This document shows positions 43,966 through 55,313 of a DNA stretch of 64,000 nucleotides, one piece after another; positions within the stretch are counted from its first letter, which is position 1, and each line of letters opens with the position of its first letter. The stretch is taken from positions 1,020,287-1,084,286 of the forward strand of contig NW_027192195.1 of assembly GCF_041956535.1 (NCBI RefSeq). Reading direction: 5' to 3'. Origin of the DNA: Calcarisporiella thermophila CBS 279.70. Its lineage: Eukaryota > Calcarisporiellomycota. The notes under the pieces were generated by a model. The model did not search any database. It was not told the origin of the DNA and was given only the letters and a program-made list of their open reading frames with translations. The position numbers and the translations under genes are program-made.

Positions 43966-46741
43966 TCACTCGTCTTCATTGTCGTGGAACGCGTCCTCTA
44001 AGGCCACATCACTATCCGCCTTTTCCTCCGTACTCTCTTCCTCTCCGTCTCCATCGTTTGTCTCGTCATGGCTCTCCCCATTGCAGCCCGAATTTTTTGA
44101 TCGTCCCCGCCCACTCGAATTTTCTCCTCTCGACACTCCCTCTTCTAACTCTTCGTCATCGTCATCGTCGTCGTCGTCGTCATCCTCTTCGCCTCCTCGC
44201 TGTCTTTGGTTACTCCGACGCGAAAAGAAATTCGCTAACTCCCGCACTTCATCGATACCGATGAACATGGCTTCATCCTCGTCCGATGAATCCGATGCAT
44301 TGAGGTTATGCCACTCGAGCCCATCATTTTCTTCCTGGGCAAGCAGCATGTCGAAGAGCGCAAGTGTTCGTACATCTTCTCCCGAAGTCTCTCCCTCATC
44401 CGATGGAGGTGATTCATCGCCCATGAACATAATGAGGGGATTGAGAATACTATGGCGCATCTCGCGATTGGCGGGGAACCGCTGCCGAACATGGGCGGAG
44501 GAAGTGGAGGAGGAGGTTTCATCTAAAGTAAAGTCCAGTTGGGATGAAATGGAGCAAGAGAAGGATAAAAAAATGGGAAATTACCTTCATTCCCAAAGGG
44601 GAATATGGAATGCACCTTGATGATTTTTTCGACACCTAAGCGTATCCAAAATCAAGCAGTCAGTATCGCGGTGAACAAAACCAAAGCTTTGGAGGATGGG
44701 GGGATATAGAAAATAAAAGAGGATTTTACCACTTGAGAACAATAGGGGAAGGTGCGGGTGCCATCGGACTTGGTTCACCACCGATCGATGCCCTGTTAAA
44801 ACGGCAGAAAGAGAACCATGAGGCGCTTCTCAACTCCAACTCGCCACGGAGGAGCCACTCACCTGACAACACAAAGGCCGGGTCGCCCACGTTGACGGGA
44901 TGGTAGACCGATGTTTTGTCCGTGCTCTCATCCTTCCCCATGTACAGCACCTTGTCCACGGGGGGTCTTACAAATAGGTCGGCGGAGGAAGACGAGTGCG
45001 CATCGGAAGTAAACGTGGGCATCTCATCGAGCGACCGTGCGGGCCCGAGCAATTCAGGGACATTCCACGCATAGATTCTGAAATCATCGCTGCCACTGAG
45101 GAAGTACTCGTCGTCAGGACCGCCGAAATTTCCGTGCTACCGAGGGGGAATTAAAGGGCGCATGGATGCCTTTCGGGGTATTGCTCTGCTTACCTTGACG
45201 GTGCAGCTATTCTTGTACCCGTGCTTCCTGCTCATGGGACTCGAGAATATACATACCGGAGCGGGATCATTTGTGTTGTAGAGGGTGGGCTGAAATCGGT
45301 GGAGGCTAGCACACAGCCGTTTGCCGTCACGCGAAAAGCTCACCGAGGATACATCGGGAATCGTATACTGGTTGTTGTGAACGAGTTTGGTTGCATACTA
45401 AAGATGGAGAGGGAACAAAATTATAATTATAGGTAAGTAGGCGGCGGCGGATTCGCTCTGACTGGCGGATCAGCTGCACACTCACTCTCACGAGAATGCT
45501 CGAGTCGTCGTCTCGTGTGGGCCGCCTTGCCCTATTCTTCTTGAAGGACATCCGCAGATCTCGCAGCCTACCAGGCAGAAATTCAGCAACCAACTCATTC
45601 ACATCTCCAGATAGACACACGCATTACAAGATCTGGCCTTTTGCATCGCACGACACAAAGTGATTCGGGATGGTGGGATTAAACTGCACCCCGCACATTT
45701 CTGCCCCAAACCCGCGATACCGGTTGTAAAGGGTGTCCTGGCACATACTAGAGGAACAACGCAAATCCCAGAGTTTGATGGTACCTGTACGAGCCGGGGG
45801 AAGTGGAGGTATAAGTATCCACGTGCATATGATGTGGAGAACTGAAATATTCATTTACCATCCTGACTGTGGGATCAGGGATCGCCGGCAAAAAAATAAG
45901 TTGGTCAATACCATCTCTATACCGGAGAAGGAGCATAGGAAGTAGGAGTTTACCTGGCCGAGAGTAAGATGTCATCATTGTCCGGCGATATGCTCACTTC
46001 TTGTACCGACGCTTCGTGCTCCATCAAGACCTCGTTGGGGGTGGCCGCACCCTCAAGATCATAGCGAAGAATGAGGCCATCGTTGCCACAAGATATGATA
46101 TGCCGATTGCTATTATCGAAAACAATGCAGAATATGATGCTCTATCGTTTCCGATTAGAGAAAGATGAGAATTAAGAGTGGAGCCCCGGTGAGCAAAAAT
46201 GATGAAAGGCTCATTTCAATGTAATCATAGTCACCTGATGCCCACGAAAATGCTTAATCGGCTTGGCATTGGAGAGATCGCCATACATGTCCCAGAGCAA
46301 GCAGCGCTTATCTAACGGAGGAGAAGAAGGTGTAAGGTGTAAGGTCCAAGCAAGGTGATTCTGGAGAACAATGATTAATAGGAACCATCTCCGCCAGACA
46401 CCAGAAATTTCGCGTCTCCATGACTGAATCTATACGCGATAAACGGAATTAATGCATTTGAGGGAGAGCAGAGGCACTGAGCACAAGAGTAACCCACCCA
46501 AGGGTGTTCACACAGGAGTAGTGGCCCTTCATGTCCCTGCCAAATGAGATCAATAGAGAAATCATCAGAATCACGGCACTCCATGATTAGCCAAGAAGAC
46601 GAAGAAGGACACTTGCCGCCAGTGCTTAAACGGGCCGGAGTCGTGGATGAGGGCCTTGTAGACATGTTTGGTGGGCACGGAGTCGAGAGTTCGCCTGTGG
46701 ATCAGGCCTGGGATTTCGAGTCGTCGCCGCTTATTTGACAT
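43966..46741 (-). CDS. DCAF5-like WD40 protein (CUL4-DDB1 substrate-receptor type), one-base frame discrepancy
   Basis: Thirteen exons on the minus strand: 46741-46617, 46536-46498, 46429-46386, 46311-46235, 46141-45954, 45866-45859 (8-nt microexon), 45784-45628, 45567-45492, 45397-45194, 45137-44863, 44792-44730, 44635-44585, 44522-43966. About 620 residues are encoded. WD repeats include FLVSGGDDKRCLLWDM, HIISCGNDG, LLSASQDGTIKLWDLR and YFLSGSDDFRIYAWNVPE. GHRSVVNQVRWHPHLP with SSGVEKIIKVHS is diagnostic for DCAF5-type proteins. The C-terminus is acidic with a poly-Asp run. The first intron appears to be GC-AG (donor GCAAGT at 46616). At plus positions 45119-45121 a run of three C is one base too many for frame continuity. 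Either the assembly has an error or the copy is frameshifted, so the C-terminal third depends on that point. Role as E3 adaptor is inferred from family. Confidence 0.82.
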
Positions 46742-47509
46742 TATTGCCGGGTTTTAGCGCGCAGTTCATTAACAGATTTCGCCTATTTTGAGCTAAATTG
46801 GCGGGGGTAACCTGACAACCTAAGGAGTATGTGACTTCGCTCCCTCTATCGCATGAGATAATAATCTGGATAGCTGTCCTCCGGGCTCAGGAGGCGATGG
46901 TTTGGAGACGCTTCAGCCACCGCCGGTAGGCTCTCATGCCATTGGCCGTGGGAGAGGAGGGGGTGGGAAAAGGACGAAGCAGGAACAGCCATGGAGAAGA
47001 GCCTGTGATTGCGCTAGAAAACTGGAAGAGTAAATAGAAGCTTGGGGGCTGCCAGCGAACGGGTCACCGTGGACATTAGCGGGGTTCATGAGCACGGCGG
47101 GCAACGGCGGGCCGCCCGAATGCACCGCAGCTGTCTTGATGATCTAATCCAGGGAGCGCCGTCGTGGCCGAACACAAGCTTCGAGTCTAAAGGCAATCGA
47201 GGCCGGTCAAAGTTTTGCTGCAGTCATCATCTCCTTTTATGGAGGAGGCCAGCAAATCAAGGTCACGCGCCCCCACCTGTGCTGGCCCCAACTTTCTGTT
47301 TCTGCCCGCAGAACGAAATTAAGTAGGATTCTAAGTGTGCTTATTCTGAACGACTTTCTAAATCGCACAAGCTTGAAAACTCTCCTCTTTGCTTCTCCCC
47401 CTTTCCCTGCTTAGTTGCTGATAGTAGAATAGAATGTGCTCATGCTCGACTTTATCTGACTGCCTTCAGTTGTATTACTTGTTCTCGTGTAATTAATACT
47501 GAAAACATC
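46742..47509. other. Divergent promoter spacer
   Basis: Between the DCAF5-like gene and the Ser-rich orphan. Short frames only; no motif recognised. Confidence 0.5.
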
Positions 47510-48765
47510 ATGACGGTCGAAAGCCCGTTCTCTTATCTCTACCCCGCTGCAAGTGGCACAAGCGCCAGCGGCGGCGGCGATAATCACGACGGGAACTGTA
47601 GCAGCGGTGACTGCAGTAGTGTTCGTAGAGTAAGTCATGATCATTGGGTTGACCATAAGGATCAAGGCTCGAGAAAACTAACCCTGCTCCTCTCGACCTT
47701 TGACAGAAAAGTAACTCGATGACAGTAAACAAAACCTCATCCCGCCCGATCGACATTCCTAGTCCCAGCAGCATTCTTTCTTTTCTCTCGCCATTGTACA
47801 CCAAATCCCCACCTTCGCTGCCCCAGGTCCAAGACGACCCAATCTCCGTGTCAATGACATTCTACTACAGCAAGCCGCACCCCAGCTCCACCTCCTATCC
47901 CCCCCGACTCTCCGCGGAAATGCCGGCCCCGATTCCAGCTAGAAGCGCGAGTTTATTACAGAGAAAGCGCGTCCCAAGGATTAAGGACACCGCTTCTTCC
48001 CCGCCTTCACCTCCAATGACAAAAACCGAGAGGCTCTTTTATATGAGCGGAGAAGAAGCAGCACCTAGTGCAAGACGGTGTCCCCCTTTACTGCCCTCCC
48101 CTGTGGCATCTTCTCCCTTCTCCTTCGTCTCTTCCTCCTCTTGCTCCGCCTCTAGTGCAACCTCATCAACCTCCGCCCGAGAAGGAAGACTCTTCATTCT
48201 CGACCGAATGTACGCCTCCCATGATCCCACTACCCTCCACTACAACCCGATCCCGCCGCAGCTCTCGCAGCTCGACTTCCTGGCCCCCTCCGAAGAATAC
48301 GAAATCCCGCTCAACACCTTCAAGTATCATGAAACGCCCCTCGCGGAAGACAATACTCTCCGCGCGGCCGAGATCCTACGAGAAGCAAGAAGGCGGTTGC
48401 AGGAGCGGTCGGGTCTGCTGCTGGCAGTGTACCCGCCCCAATCCTCTCTTTTCTCGGAAAGTGTAGAGCGGCCGAGGGGCTATGATCCGCTTGTAAGAGA
48501 AGTGCGTGCAAACCCCGACTTTTTGCGGATGTTGTCGGCCGAGACAAGGATGATCCGAGCTCGGAAACTTCGATCGCCCCTAAAGATGCGGCACTATTTG
48601 CCGCGGAGGACGGATGGGTTCTTTCCCCGGCCGTCGCGGTTACGGCATGTGCTGGAGATCAATTGCTCCTTGGAGGGCGGGGGGGTGGAGGAGGAGGAGG
48701 GGTCAGAGGCATCGCGATATCGTGATGAAATGGAGGGGTTTTTTGGACACTTAGAGGAGCCGTGA
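47510..48765 (+). CDS. Serine/proline-rich protein of unknown function
   Basis: Two exons (47510-47629 and 47707-48765, 77-nt intron, in phase) encode 392 residues. No domain recognised. The N-terminal 200 residues are disordered: Gly/Ser-rich start, many Ser-Pro pairs, and a poly-Ser tract around SSSSCSASSATSSTS. From about residue 215 composition becomes protein-like: FILDRMYASHDPTTLHYNPI, then PLNTFKYHETPLAEDNTLRA, an Arg-rich helix AAEILREARRRLQER and later RYRDEMEGFFGHLEEP at the C-terminus. Long reading frame, codon bias and spliced frame support a real gene. It may be lineage-specific; a nuclear or signalling scaffold role is only guesswork. Confidence 0.68.
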
Positions 48766-49054
48766 AGGCCTCTTCTTTTCTGATTCAAATGCATTCCACT
48801 GTAGTATTATAGTTGTTGTGTTTTATTTTATTTTTGTGAGATCATGGCATTATTCCCATATTGGTTCAGCATTTGTTTCGGTTTTTCTCACTTATCAAAT
48901 AGAAGGATAATTTATAGGGTATTGTAATCGGGTTGAATCAAAGACGTGAGGGTGACAGGGTAATGGGGGGGGGGGGAATGAAAAGGTGGGAGATTAATAT
49001 ACATGGGATGAGTGCTGGAAGGGCTAGGAGGGGGCTGGGGAGGGCGTGTCCTGC

Positions 49055-49810
49055 TTATGGGCCTCGACTTTGGCTGGTTCCCTCCATTGGGTCCTCCGCA
49101 AGATCATCTACCGCGTCTATTCTCTCGCTTTGGGGGGTTTGACCTCTTTCCGCCAACCCTATATCGTTGCTGACCGACCGTCTTGAATCTCGCGACCTCC
49201 TCTCTCCTGAGACCGCATCCCCGTCGGGAAGACTCCTTCTATTCCTTGCTCTTGCCTCCGCCGCCACGCGCCTCTCGAGCTCTGTCCTTTTGTGCGCGCG
49301 ATACGCTCGCCATAGAATGGCCGTCCACACCCCAATTCCAGCCCAGCCCACCGCCGCACTGCTGACCAGCCCAATACAAAAGCCATGAGCCATTCTCAGT
49401 ATGCCCGCCGTCATGGGCGACTCTCTCTCGTATGCCTCAATTAGCTGCGCGTAGTGGGCGAGATTCGGGCGGCAGTCGAACTGGAAGAGAGGAGTGACGG
49501 TGGCATCGACGGCCACGCAAAACCAGAAGATCAGGAAAATGATCGAGAGCGCAAACTGCCATCGCGTGTTGGTCATCACGTGATGCAGAAGCCGGGGGCG
49601 GAGCGGGGTTGGCAGGATAACGGAGAGGGAGAGCGGAAGGGAGTACATCACCGTGAGGATGCCGATCACAAGAAGGAGATTGAGCGCGTCATGAGACACG
49701 CCGCTCCCGTACAAAAGAATGTGTATTGTGAGGACCGAGAATGCCAACAGGACAAGGCCGAGGAAAAAGGCGAGCGGAGGGAGAAGGGCGTGCAAGTAGT
49801 TTCTGTTCAT
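49055..49810 (-). CDS. Four-transmembrane protein of unknown function
   Basis: A single exon of 251 residues from the Met at 49810 (MNRNYLHALLPP). Four hydrophobic segments are clear: LAFFLGLVLLAFSVLTIHIL, LNLLLVIGILTVMYSLPLSL, FALSIIFLIFWFCVAVDATV and FCIGLVSSAAVGWAGIGVWT, followed by a basic, Arg/Ser-rich cytosolic tail of about 75 residues. The arrangement (short N-terminus, four TMs, charged tail, Asp after TM3) is like fungal MARVEL-type proteins, but no family signature is convincing. The frame stays open upstream to 50110; that part reads as translated 5' leader with hydrophobic bias and is left out. Confidence 0.66.
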   Translation of the reverse strand: MNRNYLHALLPPLAFFLGLVLLAFSVLTIHILLYGSGVSHDALNLLLVIGILTVMYSLPLSLSVILPTPLRPRLLHHVMTNTRWQFALSIIFLIFWFCVAVDATVTPLFQFDCRPNLAHYAQLIEAYERESPMTAGILRMAHGFCIGLVSSAAVGWAGIGVWTAILWRAYRAHKRTELERRVAAEARARNRRSLPDGDAVSGERRSRDSRRSVSNDIGLAERGQTPQSERIDAVDDLAEDPMEGTSQSRGP

Positions 49811-50239
49811 GATGGGTGCTAGCCCGGATGGTCGGATGGTAGGCTCTCTGAACTCTATACCCACAAAACCTGTAAACCAGCTTTGCCACCCTTCATGCAA
49901 GGTGTTCTCTATGCCTTTTCTGCATTTTTCATGCCTCTTCTCCCACTTAGATTCTGCTGTTTTACTTGGTTTCCAGGAAAAAATAACGGAAATGAAATAA
50001 TAAAAGTAGACGGTATAGGGAAGTAGGAAGGGTTTAAGAATGAAGGGTAACAAACCAGACCGAACAGCTAGATATAGATATAGATGTAGATAATAAAAAA
50101 CAAGTATCAAGCCATTTTCCCCTCCCTCCTCTCCTTTTCCTTCATTGCTATCACAAACAAAATAGATCCTTTTCTTTTTTTTTTTGAACTGCTCCCTAAA
50201 CTAATGAACAAGGCTGGCCTCCAACCTCCTAGGTGCTAC
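49811..50239. other. Spacer between four-TM gene and LSM14-like gene
   Basis: 5' flank of the four-TM gene and 3' flank of the LSM14-like gene. Contains a TAGATA repeat near 50069-50088 and a T-rich run. Nothing else recognised. Confidence 0.5.
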
Positions 50240-52222
50240 TCAGTTTTCTTGAGCAACCCCGTTTGTAGCGGGGCCGGTAGGCTGCTGATGGGGCTGCCGA
50301 CCTCGACGATTTCCGCCATTCTCTGCGTTCCGGCGATCACCTCCCTGCTGCTGTGGCTGCGATGGGGGGTGGCTGGCCTGCTGGCCTCTATCTCCTCTTC
50401 TTCCCCCACTCCTACGATATCCACCCCCGCCCCCTCCTTTCCTAAACCTTCGCCGACCGAGGTCAGCCTGCCCAAACGTCTCCAAATTCAGCTTCCTCTC
50501 CTCGTTCATTTTAGCCCGCCTCTCGGTCTGGGAGAGCTGGGATTTCCTCCCGGCGCCCTCATTGCCATCACGCACACGCTCCTTCAGCTCGCATGATATA
50601 TTGTCGAAGAATGATTTCTTTTTGTCATAGAAGTTTTCCGAAGGAATGAGGACGACTTCGCTCTCATTCTCGCGCACCATCTCCTCCTTGTTGAATTTGG
50701 CGTTGGCAGACTCGAAGTCGAAATCAGAATTCGGCACTTGGGTTCGCTGGGAAGGTGCCTTGTGATTCTGGCCGGGGGGACGACGCGGACCTCCTCGGGA
50801 GGGGCGGCGGGGATTCGATTGGCCTCGCTGATTTTGAGAAGGGGGATGCTCGGCTGGTCGGGTATGCTGATCGGGTGTATCTGTTTCCATAGGAATAGTA
50901 GGGAGGGTAAGCAATAGCAATACTTTTAAGCGATCACAGTGGCGTTGGAGGGAGGAGGTTCATCATACTTAGTGATACAGACCTTTGTTTCCTACGTTAA
51001 GCTTACTGACACGCTTTGCCAACTGTTCAATTGACTTGGCAGTGGGGGTGTCCTTCTGCGACTGTGGTGCCACCGTCTCCTGTTTCTTCGATGGTTCGCC
51101 TGCTTTTGCGGGCCCTGGAAGGTCCTATATTCGACATCACCAGAAAATGAGCGGTTAGACCATTTTGAAACACGAAAGAGTAAAGAGTATAGTCATCCAG
51201 TGAGGACAAGAGACAGCATCAGAATATTTAGAAAGCATGCTGGCAATAGTAGAAATGAAGAGAAGGTATACCGATGGTTTAGCGGGGGTCGGTGGGGAGG
51301 GCTCGGGCTGGTTCCAACCTCCCTGTACGCCATTGTAGGAATATTGAGGTTCATGCGTAGGCAGAGAAGAAGAGTTGTTCGCTTGCTGGACTTGCTGGGG
51401 GACCGAAGCCTGGAAAAATAAATATTGACAAGTCAATACTACTCATACACAAAGAGAATTGCAAAGGACGCATACTCCAACAATGGCAGGGTCATTGGGT
51501 AACAATGAGGCGGGAGGAGGTGGAGGAGGGGCTGGTGACTCAAAAACCTGCAGATCCACTACATCCGCACCGCGGAAAACAATAAACTCGAATAGATTGT
51601 CGGAAGGTGGGATCTCCTCGGCGGGATTGCCTTTTCTTCCTTCGGTGCCAAAGGAACGGACTAGAGTTTATAGGAGATCAATAGTTAGTCCCAGTGCAAA
51701 AAACAGGATGCAATTCCGTGCTCGAAAATATATTGCTAGATAATCAAACGCCATATCTATATACATTCTCATCAAGAATAAAATCTGTAAAAACAGCGGC
51801 TTTTCTCGGCTCCCTTCATTATTCTTTCCATTCTTCCCTCCTCTTTTACATCAATGCTCGTATAGGATAGGCAACCATGGATCGATTTTCATCAAGTTGT
51901 GCATTAAAAAATCGATTTCTGACTCTGAGAAATCGCGAGAAATGGCTCGCCATGGTAGAGCAGGTTCATATACAAATATTGTCTAAGTTGCACGTATATC
52001 CATGGTGTTGCCCGAGATTTTACACCCCTTCTCCATAGCCGATTGAAATTGCCACCGAAATGAAACAATAGAGAAAAGGGAGAAAAAAAAAAGAATGCAA
52101 TAGTCACCTTGTGCCAAAGAAACGGTGGATTTTTCCGGGTCGATGGAGTGCAGAATACCGACGTAGCGTATCTGACTCCTGGAGATGAGAGAGATTTTGG
52201 ACCCAAGGAAGGAGGAGCTCAT
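50240..52222 (-). CDS. SCD6: LSM14/Scd6 RNA-granule protein
   Basis: P-body protein that represses translation and promotes decapping through eIF4G, Dhh1 and Dcp partners. Five exons (52222-52108, 51660-51476, 51409-51272, 51124-50983, 50880-50240) encode 406 residues. The divergent LSm domain starts [20 protein letters not shown], continues [20 protein letters not shown] across intron 1 and ends [20 protein letters not shown] Pro/Gln-rich linker follows. The FDF motif is [17 protein letters not shown], the FFD box is [18 protein letters not shown], and the TFG box is [12 protein letters not shown], in the canonical order. The C-terminus is RGG-rich ([18 protein letters not shown] and later RRGDRG). 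All modules of the family are present. It shares a 289-bp divergent promoter with the golgin gene. Confidence 0.95.
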
Positions 52223-52511
52223 CTCGTGCCCTTTGCGATAGTCAGGAGAGCGAGGGATTAGTGCGCAGGGGAGAATGGGGAATGAATGAGCCGATAATGG
52301 AGATGATCCACAATCCGAATATATGAACCGAGGTTGGAGAGGTGGCCGTCCTTTTCGGTGTCTGAAATAAAGCCGTTCCAAGCCATCTTCGCCCGCTGAT
52401 TCGCGTTGTAATTTTTTCTTGAAAAACCCAATAGAGTTTGTCTTTTAAGGTATTGTACCAGCAGGATCAATAAACACAAGTTTGCTTAATTCATTTCAAA
52501 ATTAGCGCTAG

Positions 52512-54894
52512 ATGGAGACTGAAGTGGCCAGAGCCGAAAAGCTTCTAGCAGCCCGCAAAAAGGTAATTTAAAACCATTTCTTTGGCCCATGTTTGAAAGC
52601 GCGGATCACCTAACCCCTGCCTCCGTCCCCATGCCAGCTCAAGAAATTTCAAATGAAGAAAGAAGAGCCTCGTAGCAGAACTCCCAGTCTGGCGTCCGTA
52701 TCAAGTGCCGGCACTGCGGATGACCTCACGCTCAACCACACCTCTCCCCCCTCCCTAGCGACCTCTCATCCCCCTCTCCTCTCTCATCATCACCCATCCC
52801 CAGGACTCGACGCTAAATTGGAACCAATCAACCCCGCTCCCCCTTCGATCAGAGAATATGGAAGCAGAGCGTCAGACGATTGCAGAATGTTACCTCCATC
52901 ACCCCCGGCTTACCCTGCTGGAACCAGGCGAGAGTGGGGGCAGCTCCCGATCGAAATCGATCCTAACAGGGAGAGGACAATGGAAGACATGTCGAAAGAC
53001 TTGGAAAGAGAAATGGCACGATTGCGGTACGAACTGGAGAACAGCTTGCGCAAGCAGGTACTGAAATGTCAATTCTCCCCTCGTTCGTAGGCGTATTCCC
53101 ATTAACCTTGCCTATTCTTCATCTTAGGAGGAGTCTGAAAAGCACCACCTACTGGAAAAATCGCACCTGGAGAATCAGCTCAATGTGCAAACAGAAACCA
53201 TAACACGGCTTCGGCGCGACGTATCTAACGCAGAGCTTCGTCTTGCTCAAAACGAACAGGAGCTCGCTTCCCTTACCCAGGTGCACCAACAAGAAAAATC
53301 TCGCCTCACCCATCAGCTGAGTGATCTTAACGCTATCGCGGATCAGCTTCGCGAACACCACGCCAGCGCAGAGCAGCTAATAGCACGCCGGGATGAAGAG
53401 CTGGCGGCGCTCCGCCTCCAAATCTCGGAAAGCGAGAATCGCCTGGCAGAGATGACGGAAGCAACGGAGAAAATGCAAGCTCTTCGTGGGGCAGTGGACG
53501 GGCTTCGCGAAGAGAACGTGGCCCTTGCTGTTCAAATTCAGGAGACGATGGCCTCCATGGCGAAAAAGGAGAACCTCATTGCCGAGCTCACCTCAGAACG
53601 TGACTCGCTGCAATCCAACCTGGACAGTGCACAGATGAGCACGGCAAAGCTGGCTCGAGAGGTAGCGAATGCAGGCGATCATATTGAACGGCTGGAGATG
53701 GAAAACCAAAGATTGCAGGCCGAGGCCGAGAAATGGAGAGAGAAGGGCGAAAGGGTGGGTGAGACGCTGCAGATGGTGGAGGAGAAGTTGCAGAAGGAGC
53801 AGGAAAGGGCCGCTCTCCTAGAGAGAGAGCTGCACGAGCAAAGGGAAGACAACGCCGGAGCTTGCACCCACCGTGGAATTGTGCTACCCATTCAGAAGAA
53901 AGGCGTGCCGCTTCTCGAGCTGAGCCATGGGACTCCGGAGCGCAAGCCCACCGCTGACCAAGACGCCGAAAAGGAGCGTGCCCATGTGTACTCCCAGCTC
54001 CTGGCCGAACGCGAAAAACGCAGCGAAGTCGAGCAGAGGCTGGATATCCTTCGCTCGACGTATGAGGCCATGGAGGAAGAATTTCGAGTGGTGGTGCGCG
54101 CCAATCGCGATCTGTCTCGGCAGTTGCTGGAAGCGCGGTCCAGCTCTGCGTCTTCCAGCAATGGCTCCCTCGGCGGAGCTAATATGCCCGGGAGCGGAAA
54201 CGGGAATAGCATGGGTGCGGACAAGCGACCCGCGTTGGGCGCAGGCGGCCTGATTTCGGGCGTCTCCTCGCGGTACAGCTCTCACGCCAAGTCCCGCATG
54301 TCCATGCCCATTATCCCTGCTCACCAAATTGCGGCGTATGCATCCGCCTCGGGACACCAACGCGGCGCGAGTATGAGTATGCACCAGCCCCAGAACCCGC
54401 TCACCCCCACCGGAAACAAGGATCCCTTCGAGGAGCAAAAGCGCCTACGGAGATCGTCCTCCTCCAATGTCAGTCAGAACTACATGATGGGAGGAAGGAG
54501 GAGCATTGGGAGCCAGAGCTATGTTTCTCACCGCACCTCCTTCTCCACCTCTCCCTCGCAGCCATCCTCCCCCCTCCCTCTTTCGCCCACCTCCGCCACC
54601 ACCACCCCAAACTTTGCTAGTTCCCATGCCGGCACCGCACAGGGAATGACCCCTTCGTCCCTCTATCAAATGAGGCAGAGCCAGATGAGGCGAATGGCGA
54701 CAGACCCCTATCTCGCCTCCTCGTTGCAGTCAGCATCAGCTCAGAATCACTCTCCACCACGGTCTGCCCCCTTGTCTACCGCATCACCGCATCGACTCGG
54801 GGCTTCACCCGACCTGGGGCTGGGCCTAAATCTGGTGAAGAATACCGGTGTGCCACGATGCGCAGGATGCAGTGCACAGGTCATCGAAATCTAA
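52512..54894 (+). CDS. Golgin-like coiled-coil protein with GM130-type N-terminus and CXXC/PDZ-ligand C-terminus
   Basis: Three exons (52512-52562, 52638-53057, 53128-54894) encode 745 residues. The first residues METEVARAEKLLAARKKLKK with FQMKK resemble the basic p115-binding start of GM130 and of fungal Bug1-type golgins. A Ser/Pro linker is followed by two long coiled coils, about residues 145-390 and 420-480, with dense Glu/Leu/Lys heptads. The region after that is Ser/Pro/Met-rich and disordered. The protein ends RCAGCSAQVIEI: a CXXC pair five residues before a hydrophobic PDZ-ligand-like terminus, recalling how golgin-45 docks on GRASP55. A tether at the cis-Golgi partnered with a GRASP/Grh1 protein is inferred, not shown. 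Confidence 0.75.
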
Positions 54895-55313
54895 TTTCTC
54901 CCCTCCCCCTCTCTGCCCCTTTGGCCCCTTATTTATTGTCGCCAATATTTATTATAGTATCCTATATAAATAGTTTCTATTTACTGTATAAATCCTTGTT
55001 TACTTTTTTATATTCTACTCGCCGTTGGATGTGTCTCGCCCTTTCCCTGTCCCATTTCGTATACCTCCTATTTATCGATATATGGGCGTGAGTGTCTTTG
55101 TTTTTAGCTCCATCGAACCTTTCTGGTAAAAGAGAATATCTCTAAGTAGTGTTATTTTTTTTTCTTTTCAATAAACTAACATATACAAAGTATAGTTAAC
55201 AAAAGAAAATCATATAAAAATATATATATAGTGAGAAGAAAAAAAAAACAAAACAGAAAAAAAAAACACAGCTCATTAATGATTAGAAAGCAACACAATA
55301 AATATTAAACACT
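54895..55313. other. AT-rich tail-to-tail spacer
   Basis: 3' flanks of the golgin and NMNAT genes, with AATAAA at about 55170 and long A runs. No gene. Confidence 0.5.

Noticed and set aside
45223-45256. A roughly 30-nt intron in the DCAF5-like gene between the exon parts around 45257 and 45223
   Set aside because: The sequence reads through without a stop and the read-through (PVCIF...) fits the DCAF5-type protein.
46934-47326. Short frames on both strands between the DCAF5-like and Ser-rich genes
   Set aside because: Under 100 codons, no motif, in a divergent promoter.
49811-50110. N-terminal extension of the four-TM protein
   Set aside because: Reads as translated 5' leader; the Met at 49810 begins directly before TM1. 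Cannot be excluded without transcript ends.
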